DNA of 21,719 nucleotides, from positions 1 through 21,719 of the IMG/VR virus record IMGVR_UViG_3300027759_000479; one strand, given 5' to 3'. The translations under genes and the position numbers were made by a program. Of the stretch, positions 1-7,350 are shown piece by piece. The notes under the pieces were generated by a model. That model had not been told where the DNA came from and searched no databases. It was given only the letters and a program-made list of their open reading frames with translations. Within the stretch, counting starts at the first letter, position 1; each line of letters starts with the position of its first letter. The DNA is from a virus.

Positions 1-198
1 CGCCAATCCTCGGCGACTGATCTGTGTGAGATCGTGGATGGGTGCCAGGCCTAGTCTCACATCAAAGTCTTGATCCAGCCGGGCCTTTCTAGCATAAGGA
101 CAAGGAGCCCAACCACCAAGGTCAGCATGTGGAACTTCTACAAAGTTCGTGATCCACTGTTCGATATTGTTTTTTACATCTTCTAATTTTAATAGCAT
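1..198 (-). CDS. Unrecognised protein, C-terminus beyond left edge (partial)
   Basis: Reading the minus strand from ATG at 198 gives 66 open codons that run off the window, so the C-terminus is missing. It starts MLLKLEDVKNNIEQWI and carries the distinctive stretch GGWAPCPYARKARLD (residues about 28-42). The CPYA-K-A-R pattern is reminiscent of small proteins with a W...CPFAKK signature (DUF1415-like), but this is only a resemblance and I assign no function. Its ATG lies 3 nt beyond the stop of the 70-residue gene and has no Shine-Dalgarno sequence, so it is probably translated by coupling as the third gene of the gp26 operon. That position suggests a late-expressed protein, possibly linked to tail or baseplate assembly. 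Confidence 0.6.
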   Translation of the reverse strand, partial: MLLKLEDVKNNIEQWITNFVEVPHADLGGWAPCPYARKARLDQDFDVRLGLAPIHDLTQISRRGLA

Positions 199-201
199 AG
201 T

Positions 202-414
202 TTAAAAGAAAGGCAAGCCGCTTTTCTTGGTAGTTTCTAAATGTTCTTTAATTAAATCGTTAATCAGATTGCGTTCTTCATAACTCAATGCCATGGCTTG
301 ATCGTATGTCAATCCACCTCGCATGTACCACGACATTCTCAACGCCTCCTGCCGAATATTACTTACTTCTTTATCCATCTGTTCCAGCATCTCAGAGATC
401 TGGTCAGAGTTCAA
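202..414 (-). CDS. Small conserved phage protein downstream of gp26 (70 aa)
   Basis: A small, probably all-helical protein with the central motif SWYMRGGLTYDQAMALSYEE and the C-terminal tail LETTKKSGLPFF. I recognise this pattern (WYMRGG..., ER..I...IK..LE.TKK....PFF) from small proteins encoded next to baseplate hub genes in T4-like marine phages; no activity is known to me. The longest reading begins at a TTG (412-414), 2 nt after the gp26 stop. In-frame ATG codons at residues 9 and 13 are alternative starts, and the start is not settled because no strong Shine-Dalgarno sequence precedes any of them. Position and size would fit a tail or baseplate assembly helper (inference only). Confidence 0.8.
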   Translation of the reverse strand: MNSDQISEMLEQMDKEVSNIRQEALRMSWYMRGGLTYDQAMALSYEERNLINDLIKEHLETTKKSGLPFF

Positions 415-416
415 GG

Positions 417-1256
417 CTAGGAGGCGGATTCGAAAAAACTTGTCATGTCCAAAGTTATATTTTGTTTATATTTGTTTTGGCATTCTGGACATGTAAGATC
501 TATGGGTTGCAGTTCAGCTTTATTTTTAAGCTCAATAATATGGTCTCGTACGCTGGTGAATATTTTACGATCGCAATTGTTCATTAGCTCTAAAATAAAT
601 TCAGATTCAGTGACCACAGCCTGCGGTGTTTTAACTGCGGCAATACTTTGACACAAAGCCTGCACAGTAATTGTGGTCAAGCGTTTCAGTGCATCATTGA
701 TATTTTTTATCTTGTCTGTTTCTGGAGTTTCTGCGTCAGGAATCATGGACATTATTTTTTGTTGCTCAAACTGCAATTGATTGTTGGCATTGAGATCTTG
801 ATAAGTCATAGGCCGGAAGAAAAATTCTAAATCGCCGTGCCGCACACTGTTGTTGTAGTCTGGAGCCTGAATGCCGTCCAGCATCATTCGTAAATCGATT
901 GTGAACTCGTGTTCATGATTGCAACTAGGACATTGGCTACCAGAATCTAAATCATGTCCGTGACTGGCCAATCTAATACCAACCAAAATGGTGTCTACGT
1001 CTACTGCTGGGATTGCCCAGGCATTTTTTATGTTTGGCACACAGCTTTGTATTACATCAACCATGGCAGCTCCATTAAACAAAGCATCTGGTGTTCGATA
1101 GCTGATTTCGTCGATAGCAGTCATGGGCAACACAGGAATTTCTCCATTTGGCGGCATATCCAACGTGCCAGGTGGATAAAAATTACCTTTACTGGGTAGC
1201 CGTATATAAATTGACGGCTGTCTAAAATACTGTTTTAATGGGTTGTTTGATGTCAT
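417..1256 (-). CDS. 26: Baseplate hub subunit, gp26-like (T4_baseplate family)
   Basis: The protein (279 aa) opens with NPLKQYFRQPSIYIRLPS and continues with PVLPMTAIDEISYRTPDAL and VDVIQSCVPNIKNAW, the hallmark N-terminal blocks of gp26-type baseplate proteins in T4-like phages. gp26 takes part in assembly of the baseplate hub at the tail tip. Two CxxC pairs, C109/C112 (CPSC) and C256/C259 (CPEC), look like the halves of one zinc ribbon split by about 140 residues; this pairing is inferred. The ATG at 1254-1256 follows a minus-strand GAGGG Shine-Dalgarno sequence in the short spacer shared with the divergent tape measure gene. It is the first gene of the minus operon; the next gene begins 2 nt after its stop. 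Identification is by motif recall without alignment. Confidence 0.9.
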   Translation of the reverse strand: MTSNNPLKQYFRQPSIYIRLPSKGNFYPPGTLDMPPNGEIPVLPMTAIDEISYRTPDALFNGAAMVDVIQSCVPNIKNAWAIPAVDVDTILVGIRLASHGHDLDSGSQCPSCNHEHEFTIDLRMMLDGIQAPDYNNSVRHGDLEFFFRPMTYQDLNANNQLQFEQQKIMSMIPDAETPETDKIKNINDALKRLTTITVQALCQSIAAVKTPQAVVTESEFILELMNNCDRKIFTSVRDHIIELKNKAELQPIDLTCPECQNKYKQNITLDMTSFFESAS

Positions 1257-1268
1257 AAATTCCCTCGC

Positions 1269-1274
1269 TAAATA
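1269..1274 (+). promoter_or_regulatory. TAAATA late-promoter-like box, tape measure gene
   Basis: TAAATA lies exactly 5 nt before the ATG at 1280, and no Shine-Dalgarno sequence lies between them. In T4 late promoters the TATAAATA element ends about 6 nt before the transcription start, which would put +1 on this ATG. The upstream two bases (GC) do not match TA, so this is a core-only match. Confidence 0.5.
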
Positions 1275-1279
1275 TAATT

Positions 1280-3637
1280 ATGGCAAATGACGACTCCCTC
1301 AAAGAATTAGATGACTGGCTAGCCAGACAAAAAGAATCGTATGAAGCTGGCTATATTTCTGCAAAACAGTTGCACGAAGCAGAAATGGACCACGCAGCCG
1401 GCATACGAGGTTATACTGCACAGCTAAAACAAAGTATAGGTCAACTGGGTACCAGTACCAAAGATACAATTAGCACCATGTCCAAAGGCCGAGATTCTAC
1501 AGAGGCCTGGTCTAAAACAGTTGAGTCCGGTGCTGATGCAGTTGCTTCATACACATCAAAATTTGGCCCGGCTGGCAAAGCCATGGGCTTGTTGGCCAAA
1601 TCAATTGCGGCCCTTAATACTGCGGCCCTGGCACAAAGTAAAGCATTATTTGATCAATATCAAAAGTTAAGTCAAGTTGGTGTAGTTGGCGGCAAAGCCA
1701 TGGACGAAGTCTATGAAAAAATGCGCCAATTTGGTTACACTCAAGACCAACTGGGTAACTTAAATCAAGTTCTTACTGAGAACAGCAAAACACTAGGCAA
1801 GTTCTACGGCAGTGCGCTTGAAGGCAGCCGAGTCATGGGACGGGCCGCGGCTGGATTTGCAGAGCAGCGCGAGTCAATGAGATTAATGGGTCTCACTGTT
1901 GATGACCTAAACGATGGTCTTGCCGGCTACATTGCCCAGGAAGGTGCATTCGGAAGACTACGGGGGAAAACTAGCAAAGAACTAGCCGAAGGCACAATAG
2001 CTTATCTCAAAGAGTTAGATGCTGTGACCAAGCTGACTGGATTGAATCGCAAGGAGCAACAAGATATTCAAGATCAAGGCCGGAACATTGAAGCGTTCTA
2101 TGCTGTTCTTGCAGACATGGATCCAAAGGATGCACTAGAGGCTGAAAAAGCCTACAAACTAGCATACGTGCAACTTGGTCCTAAAATGGCCGCCGAACTT
2201 GCCGGTTCCTTTGGCGGAATTATAACCGGCGGCACTGATATGGCAATGGCCACCGGTGGCGAGAGCATGAAGAAATTCAGCAGAGAGTTTTTTGAGGCTG
2301 GTGGAACTGCATCTCAATCTATGAAGGCACTTGGAGATTCTATTACTCCAGAAACTGTAGAAGCTATCAAAGGCATAAACAAGCTCGGCGGCGCATTTGG
2401 ACCAAATTTAAAAACAGTAACAGAATTTAAAGAAAGTGTTAAAACTCTTACTGAAGATACCGAAAAGGTAACAACAGAACAAAAAAATCAACTAGCAGGT
2501 CTAGACAGTGCAACCAAGAGTCAGGCCGCTATTGCTGAGAATCAAGTTAAAACAGCACAAAGAACAGCAGACTTTACCAATATATTTGTGCCAGCAGCAA
2601 CCAAGATACAAAAATGGGCCACTGATACAGCAGAGTTTACAAGTCGTATAATACCAGGCTCTTCTACCGGTGGTATATTTGGACTTGGGTCAAGAGGTGG
2701 TGGTGCATCTGGTGGCGGTGGTGGTGGCTCTGCACCAGCAGGCGGTGGTGGTGGAACAGGAGCTCCGGCAGCTCCTGCAGCTCTGGGCAGTAGAGGTGGC
2801 GGTGGTGGTACACCTACAGCACCTGGAGCATCCTCGTCGAGCAGTAGCGCACCTCCATCGGGGCAAGGTGCTGATGCTGGTTCTTATAGTAGATCAGGTG
2901 GAGGTCTAGGAGCACCTCCATCAATGCAACAAGCATCAACTGGCGGAATGAGTGATGATGATATTAAAAAGATGATCATCAGGCACGAAGGTATACGTAA
3001 CAAACCCTATCAAGACAGTTTAGGATTGTGGACAGTGGGTGTCGGACATTTAATTGGTGACGGCAAAACGCTACCACCAGAATGGAATAGAGAATTTTCC
3101 AACGATGAAATAATGAAAATGTTCAATGATGACTATGCTAGTCATCGATTGGCAGCACAACGAATACCCAGTTTTGACAAGTTAAACACCAAAGGACAAG
3201 CTGCGTTAACTGACTTGACTTTTAACATGGGCAACAGTTGGATTGACAAATGGCCCATGTTAAAAAAGCAGTTGGCATCAAACGATGTTGCAGCCGCTGC
3301 TGCAAATTTAGAAAGTAGCAAGTGGTATGGTCAAGTGGGCAACCGTGCTCCTACAGTGGTAGATTTATTGAGAAATGGCGCTGCTACTGCTGAGGGAGGT
3401 GCTGCGTTTTCTGGTCCAAAATCTGGATATTCTGCTGTGTTACACGGTGATGAAGCAGTGATACCACTTAATAATAACAGTGGAAATTTTATAAAAATGT
3501 TTGAATCCATGGCCAGCACCAATCAACGTATTGTTTCTTTGTTGGAAGAAACTTTAGATGTGCAATCAAGTATAGCGTCAGCAACCAAGAATACTGCTGA
3601 CAGCAGTGGCAAAATGTTGCACTACGCACAAGGTTAA
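1280..3637 (+). CDS. Tail tape measure protein with embedded T4-type lysozyme domain
   Basis: A 785-residue protein. The N-terminal part (about 1-460) is helix-rich with tape-measure signatures such as LMGLTVDDLNDGLAGYIAQ followed by GRLRGKTSKELAEG and LTGLNRKEQQDIQ, known from tape measure proteins of T4-like phages. Residues about 471-554 are a Gly/Ser/Ala/Pro-rich linker. A GH24 muramidase domain follows (about 558-700) with T4 lysozyme spacing of the catalytic residues: E570 in RHEG, D579 in YQDS and T585 in WTVGVGH, matching E11/D20/T26. At 710-730 sits FSGPKSGYSAVLHGDEAVIP, the GPxSGYxxxLHGxEAV motif typical of tape measure C-termini. It should set tail length and deliver peptidoglycan hydrolysis at injection. 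The ATG has no Shine-Dalgarno sequence; a TAAATA box is 5 nt upstream. It is transcribed divergently from gp26. Confidence 0.88.
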   Translation: MANDDSLKELDDWLARQKESYEAGYISAKQLHEAEMDHAAGIRGYTAQLKQSIGQLGTSTKDTISTMSKGRDSTEAWSKTVESGADAVASYTSKFGPAGKAMGLLAKSIAALNTAALAQSKALFDQYQKLSQVGVVGGKAMDEVYEKMRQFGYTQDQLGNLNQVLTENSKTLGKFYGSALEGSRVMGRAAAGFAEQRESMRLMGLTVDDLNDGLAGYIAQEGAFGRLRGKTSKELAEGTIAYLKELDAVTKLTGLNRKEQQDIQDQGRNIEAFYAVLADMDPKDALEAEKAYKLAYVQLGPKMAAELAGSFGGIITGGTDMAMATGGESMKKFSREFFEAGGTASQSMKALGDSITPETVEAIKGINKLGGAFGPNLKTVTEFKESVKTLTEDTEKVTTEQKNQLAGLDSATKSQAAIAENQVKTAQRTADFTNIFVPAATKIQKWATDTAEFTSRIIPGSSTGGIFGLGSRGGGASGGGGGGSAPAGGGGGTGAPAAPAALGSRGGGGGTPTAPGASSSSSSAPPSGQGADAGSYSRSGGGLGAPPSMQQASTGGMSDDDIKKMIIRHEGIRNKPYQDSLGLWTVGVGHLIGDGKTLPPEWNREFSNDEIMKMFNDDYASHRLAAQRIPSFDKLNTKGQAALTDLTFNMGNSWIDKWPMLKKQLASNDVAAAAANLESSKWYGQVGNRAPTVVDLLRNGAATAEGGAAFSGPKSGYSAVLHGDEAVIPLNNNSGNFIKMFESMASTNQRIVSLLEETLDVQSSIASATKNTADSSGKMLHYAQG

Positions 3638-3640
3638 CGG

Positions 3641-3646
3641 TAAATA
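3641..3646 (+). promoter_or_regulatory. TAAATA late-promoter-like box, portal gene
   Basis: TAAATA begins 4 nt after the tape measure stop and ends 7 nt before the gp20 ATG at 3654. With T4 late promoter spacing, transcription would start 1-2 nt before the start codon. There is no Shine-Dalgarno sequence in the gap. Confidence 0.5.
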
Positions 3647-3653
3647 TACGACC

Positions 3654-5483
3654 ATGGCAGACAATCAAAACACTCGCAAACCCGGTTGGAAAAAGTATTT
3701 CAAAGTTGCAAACACCGGCGGCTCACTGAGTCCAATTTCAGGACAAAATCAATTTGGATTAGATGGCTACCCTAGACAGACCGGTGGTGAATACAGCACC
3801 GGTGGCACACCCAACGACTTTGCATTCCGCAATTATGCCAGCAGATTGCCTGAAGTATATTCAGGACATCCTAACCGAATTGAACGCTATAATCAATACG
3901 AAAATATGGATTGCGATTCGGAAGTTAATGCCTGTTTGGATATCATTGCTGAGTTTTCAACACAGGTCAACGAAGATAACAAAACACCGTTTGACATTAA
4001 TTTTACAGACAAGCCTACCGATCACGAAGTAGAAATTATTAAGAAACAGCTACAACAGTGGACCAAACTAAACAAGCTGGATCAACGCATATTCAAACTG
4101 TTCCGCAACACTATCAAGTATGGCGATCAAGTGTTTGTGCGTGATCCAGAAACTTTTGAAATGATGTGGGTTGACATGGTCAAAGTGGCCCGTGTGATTG
4201 TAAATGAAAGCGAAGGCAAGCGCCCAGAGCAGTATATCATTCGTGATATTAATCCTAACTTCCAAAACATGAGTGTGGCACAAAAAACCACCAGTGACTA
4301 TTATGTAAGCCGTGCGTTAGGCGGTGGCACTAATACTAATAATTATAGCAGTCCTGGCGGAGGTGGCGCCGGCGGCGGAACCGGCAATGGCGGAGTAGGC
4401 AACAGCAGATTTACACAGGCCATGAACGAAACCTGTATTGACGCACGTCACGTGGTGCATTTGAGCCTAAACGAAGGACTTGATTACTTTTGGCCATTTG
4501 GACAAAGTATACTGGAAAACATTTTCAAAGTGTTCAAGCAGAAAGAACTGCTGGAAGACTCAGTGCTGATTTATCGTGTGCAACGTGCTCCTGAGCGTAG
4601 AATCTTCAAGATTGACGTGGGCAACATGCCAAGCCATATGGCCATGCAGTTTGTTGAGCGTGTCAAAAATGAAATGCATCAACGCAGAATCCCTACCAAT
4701 ACTGGTGGTGGCGCCAACATGATGGATGCCAGTTACAATCCCTTGTCAATCAACGAAGATTACTTCTTTCCAGTCAGTGCTGACAGCAGAGGATCAGACG
4801 TTACTACCTTACCCGGTGGTGCTAATCTAGGCGAAATTGACGATTTAAAATACTTTAATAACAAAATGGCCCGTGGTCTGCGTGTGCCTTCAAGCTACTT
4901 GCCCACTGGCCCAGACGACTCAGACCGTGCGTTAAATGACGGCAAAGTAGGCACAGCCTTGATACAAGAATACCGTTTTAATCAATACTGTATGCGTTTA
5001 CAACGCCTAATTATGCAGAAATTAGATGATGAATTTAAGATGTTTCTGCGTTGGAGAGGCTTTAATATTGATGCAGGCCTGTTTACAATTAGCCTGTGCG
5101 AGCCACAAAACTTTGCCAGCTATCGTCAAAGCGAGTTAGATACCAGTCGTATCTCGTCGTTTGCAGCTATTGAACCGTTGCCGTATTTCAGCAAGCGTTT
5201 CTTGATGAAACGTTACCTAGGACTCAGCGAAGAAGAACTGGTAGAAAATGAAACACTGTGGCAAGAAGAACGTGACCAACCAGAGTTAGAAACTACACAA
5301 GGACAAGATCTGCGTAGTATTGGTATTACACCAGCTGGGCTAGAAAGTGATATTGCTACAGGTGAAGAAATAACCGGGGCAGATGCTATGGGCGGACCAG
5401 AGGGTGGTATACCTGGGGCACCAACTACAGCACCTGGCACTGCTGGAGCACCGCCTCCAACTAGCGGAGTGCCCGGTGTATAA
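3654..5483 (+). CDS. 20: Portal vertex protein gp20
   Basis: This 609-aa protein forms the dodecameric portal through which DNA is packaged and ejected and on which the prohead is initiated. The diagnostic blocks are VQRAPERRIFKIDVGNMP, the DVTTLPGGANLGEIDDLKYF block, and ARGLRVPSSYLP with the following YRFNQYCMRLQRLI region, all typical of T4-like gp20. Residues 223-252 are a Gly/Asn-rich insertion that looks like a flexible loop; the C-terminal ~40 residues are Gly/Ala/Pro/Thr-rich. I chose ATG 3654 (MADNQNTRKPGWKKYF): a longer reading from 3606 would overlap the tape measure gene by about 30 nt and add a tail with no family resemblance. The stop codon at 5481-5483 is embedded in the TATAAATA box of the next gene. 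Confidence 0.95.
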   Translation: MADNQNTRKPGWKKYFKVANTGGSLSPISGQNQFGLDGYPRQTGGEYSTGGTPNDFAFRNYASRLPEVYSGHPNRIERYNQYENMDCDSEVNACLDIIAEFSTQVNEDNKTPFDINFTDKPTDHEVEIIKKQLQQWTKLNKLDQRIFKLFRNTIKYGDQVFVRDPETFEMMWVDMVKVARVIVNESEGKRPEQYIIRDINPNFQNMSVAQKTTSDYYVSRALGGGTNTNNYSSPGGGGAGGGTGNGGVGNSRFTQAMNETCIDARHVVHLSLNEGLDYFWPFGQSILENIFKVFKQKELLEDSVLIYRVQRAPERRIFKIDVGNMPSHMAMQFVERVKNEMHQRRIPTNTGGGANMMDASYNPLSINEDYFFPVSADSRGSDVTTLPGGANLGEIDDLKYFNNKMARGLRVPSSYLPTGPDDSDRALNDGKVGTALIQEYRFNQYCMRLQRLIMQKLDDEFKMFLRWRGFNIDAGLFTISLCEPQNFASYRQSELDTSRISSFAAIEPLPYFSKRFLMKRYLGLSEEELVENETLWQEERDQPELETTQGQDLRSIGITPAGLESDIATGEEITGADAMGGPEGGIPGAPTTAPGTAGAPPPTSGVPGV

Positions 5484-5486
5484 ATA
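5479..5486 (+). promoter_or_regulatory. Perfect T4-type late promoter TATAAATA
   Basis: An exact eight-base match to the T4 late promoter. It overlaps the gp20 stop (TAA at 5481-5483) and ends 5 nt before the ATG at 5492, so with T4 spacing transcription would start on that ATG. Confidence 0.65.
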
Positions 5487-5491
5487 CTAGT

Positions 5492-5713
5492 ATGATTCTC
5501 AACGAAATATACAAAAAAAGTCCTGAAGCTTATCAGGATGTTAGCCAAGATAACAGTCAACCTCAACTGGGTAATCTTCGCAAAACTCGTCTGACTTTGC
5601 GTCAGCTTAACAAACTACGTCAGATGCAAGATGTGCGTAGTTACGAGTATAAAGAAAAACTTAAACAAGTTAAGAAACAATATGCACCCGCCCCGGCTGC
5701 TCCTGGACTGTAA
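5492..5713 (+). CDS. Small basic prohead protein in gp67 position (73 aa)
   Basis: A 73-residue basic protein: N-terminal MILNEIYKKSPEAYQD, a Lys/Arg/Leu/Gln-rich central part (KTRLTLRQLNKLRQMQDVR), then KLKQVKKQYAPAPAAPGL. It lies between gp20 and the acidic core protein, the place of the prohead core gene 67 in T4, and similar short proteins occur there in T4-like cyanophages. T4 gp67 is acidic whereas this one is basic, so homology is not claimed; a role in the prohead core or DNA packaging is inferred from position. There is no Shine-Dalgarno sequence: the ATG lies 5 nt after a perfect TATAAATA box. Confidence 0.8.
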   Translation: MILNEIYKKSPEAYQDVSQDNSQPQLGNLRKTRLTLRQLNKLRQMQDVRSYEYKEKLKQVKKQYAPAPAAPGL

Positions 5714-5763
5714 TTAGCTGTAACACAACAGTCAAATATACTCACTTTTCCGCCTCAAAACTA

Positions 5764-5814
5764 CCAATATTATAAGTTAGATGTAAATATCTAACGAGCC
5801 ATAACCATTGGAGG
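5764..5814 (+). promoter_or_regulatory. TAAATA box inside a perfect inverted repeat, with possible Shine-Dalgarno masking
   Basis: GTTAGAT (5776-5782) and ATCTAAC (5789-5795) form a perfect 7-bp inverted repeat with a 6-nt loop; the loop and the right arm contain TAAATA (5784-5789). Outside it, CCAAT (5764-5768) is complementary to ATTGG (5807-5811), which overlaps the GGAGG Shine-Dalgarno sequence (5810-5814) of the core protein gene. Read-through transcripts could therefore fold this site, while a transcript starting just after the TAAATA box (about 5795) would lack both left arms. Function is inferred. Confidence 0.45.
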
Positions 5815-5819
5815 AACAT

Positions 5820-6695
5820 ATGACTAATAAATTTGAACAATTGATCGAATACGTGATCAATGATGAAGAAGCGAAAGCTAAAGAACTATTCCACGACATC
5901 GTGGTAGAAAAATCTCGTGAAATCTATGAAAATTTGATGAACGAGGAAGAAGACGAAGAGTTGGACGAAGAGTCTGATGCCGAACGTGACGACCATGCTG
6001 AAAAAGCTGGTAAGAAAGTGGCCAAAGACATCGAGTACGACGAAATGCACGAAGATTTTGGCGGCGATGCCAGCGATGACTTGATTGACGATGTTGAAGC
6101 CGAAGAACAAGGCATGCAAGAAGACGAAGAGTCTGACGTTGAATTTGACGATGCAGCCGAAGAAGACGGCGAAGATCTAACACACGACATGGAAAAAGAC
6201 CACGATGACGAAGGCGACATCGAAGACCGCGTGGTTGATTTAGAAGACAAATTAGACGAACTCATGGCTGAATTTGAAGCTATTATGGGCGGCGAAGGCG
6301 GCGACAGTGTGTCTGATATCGACGGCGGCGACGCTTTAGAAATGGATGACACAGACACAGCTGACTTTGGCGACATGGACGAAACAATGGGCATGATGGA
6401 AAATGTAACGTTGGACAAAGTGCCTGCTCCTAAGCACGGTGACGATGGTGCTAACAACAAAAGCGTAGTTGCTTTTAACAGTGGTGCTAAAGGCATGGCA
6501 GCAAGCCCAGTTAAAATGACTGGTGACACAGCTCAAGGCCGTAGTGCTCCAAAAACTAGTGACTTGCCACAAGCAGGCCAGTTTAAAAATGTACCAGGCA
6601 AAGGCGGCGCCAACTCCAAGTTGAGTGCAGCTCCGAAGCCTACTACAGCTCAAGCCAGTGGTGTTAATACAAAATCACCAGTTGGTAAAGCGTAA
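5820..6695 (+). CDS. Acidic prohead core (internal scaffold) protein
   Basis: A 291-aa protein starting MTNKFEQLIEYVINDEE, then FHDIVVEKSREIYENLM, a start pattern shared with prohead core proteins of T4-like cyanophages. Residues about 40-200 are extremely acidic, with runs of E and D and few bulky residues; the last ~90 residues switch to a Lys/Ala/Gly/Pro/Ser-rich basic tail. T4 core proteins (gp67, gp68) sit here between gp20 and gp21, fill the prohead and are degraded by gp21. The start is ATG 5820, which has GGAGG 5 nt upstream; an in-frame TTG at 5808 overlaps that Shine-Dalgarno sequence and is less likely. The exact T4 counterpart (67 or 68) is not decided. Confidence 0.82.
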   Translation: MTNKFEQLIEYVINDEEAKAKELFHDIVVEKSREIYENLMNEEEDEELDEESDAERDDHAEKAGKKVAKDIEYDEMHEDFGGDASDDLIDDVEAEEQGMQEDEESDVEFDDAAEEDGEDLTHDMEKDHDDEGDIEDRVVDLEDKLDELMAEFEAIMGGEGGDSVSDIDGGDALEMDDTDTADFGDMDETMGMMENVTLDKVPAPKHGDDGANNKSVVAFNSGAKGMAASPVKMTGDTAQGRSAPKTSDLPQAGQFKNVPGKGGANSKLSAAPKPTTAQASGVNTKSPVGKA

Positions 6696-6704
6696 TCCAG
6701 AGAT

Positions 6705-7349
6705 ATGGCTCGATATCTAAAAGAACATCTAAGCTTCACTCAGGCAGGTCTTGAAATCCTGTCTGAGGAAGCCCACGATGGCAGCAAAACCTTAAAGTTA
6801 AAAGGTGTTTGCATAGAAGGCGGCGTTAGAAATGCCAACGAACGAGTATATCCTGTAAATGAAATTGCCAAGGCAGTTGACACTATTAACGAACAAATTA
6901 AAACAGGTCATTCAGTTTTAGGCGAAGTTGATCATCCAGAAGATTTAAAAATTAACCTGGATCGTGTGAGCCACATGATTGAAAAAATGTGGATGGACGG
7001 CCCTGCTGGAATGGGCACGTTGAAGATATTACCTACACCGATGGGCAAACTGGTTGAAACCATGTTGACTAACGGTGTAAAACTAGGGGTTAGTAGTCGT
7101 GGATCAGGAAATGTTGACGACAGAACCGGACATGTCAGTGACTTTGAAATTGTCACTGTAGATGTGGTTGCTCAGCCGAGTGCTCCAAATGCATATCCCA
7201 CAGCAATTTATGAAGGCCTTTTGAATCACAAAGGCGGACAACGATTGTTGGATATGTTCAAAGACCCAGCTAAGAGCGGCAAAGCACAGAGATACGTTAA
7301 AGACGAAGTAATGCGTCTGATACGTGGTCTCAAGATTGAAGGGAAATAA
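6705..7349 (+). CDS. 21: Prohead core protease gp21
   Basis: A 214-aa serine protease of the T4 gp21 family, which cleaves scaffold, core and capsid proteins inside the prohead after an (L/I)xE pattern. Visible signatures are VRNANERVYP, the histidine motif LGEVDHPED (H77), and the serine motif LGVSSRGSG (S130/S131), followed by DFEIVTVDVVAQPSAPNA. Length and order (core protein, gp21, gp22, gp23) fit. It starts 9 nt after the core protein stop with only a weak AGAG-type Shine-Dalgarno sequence, so coupling with the upstream gene is likely. Confidence 0.94.
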   Translation: MARYLKEHLSFTQAGLEILSEEAHDGSKTLKLKGVCIEGGVRNANERVYPVNEIAKAVDTINEQIKTGHSVLGEVDHPEDLKINLDRVSHMIEKMWMDGPAGMGTLKILPTPMGKLVETMLTNGVKLGVSSRGSGNVDDRTGHVSDFEIVTVDVVAQPSAPNAYPTAIYEGLLNHKGGQRLLDMFKDPAKSGKAQRYVKDEVMRLIRGLKIEGK

Positions 7350-7350
7350 T

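Noticed and set aside
3606-3653. Upstream start for gp20 giving 16 extra residues
   Set aside because: It overlaps the tape measure gene and adds MAKCCTTHKVNG, unlike any portal start; ATG 3654 lies just behind a TAAATA box.
5924-6529. Long minus-strand frame (201 codons) opposite the core protein gene
   Set aside because: Its Ser-rich text is the mirror of GAT/GAA/GAC codons in the acidic gene; it has no Shine-Dalgarno sequence or family resemblance.
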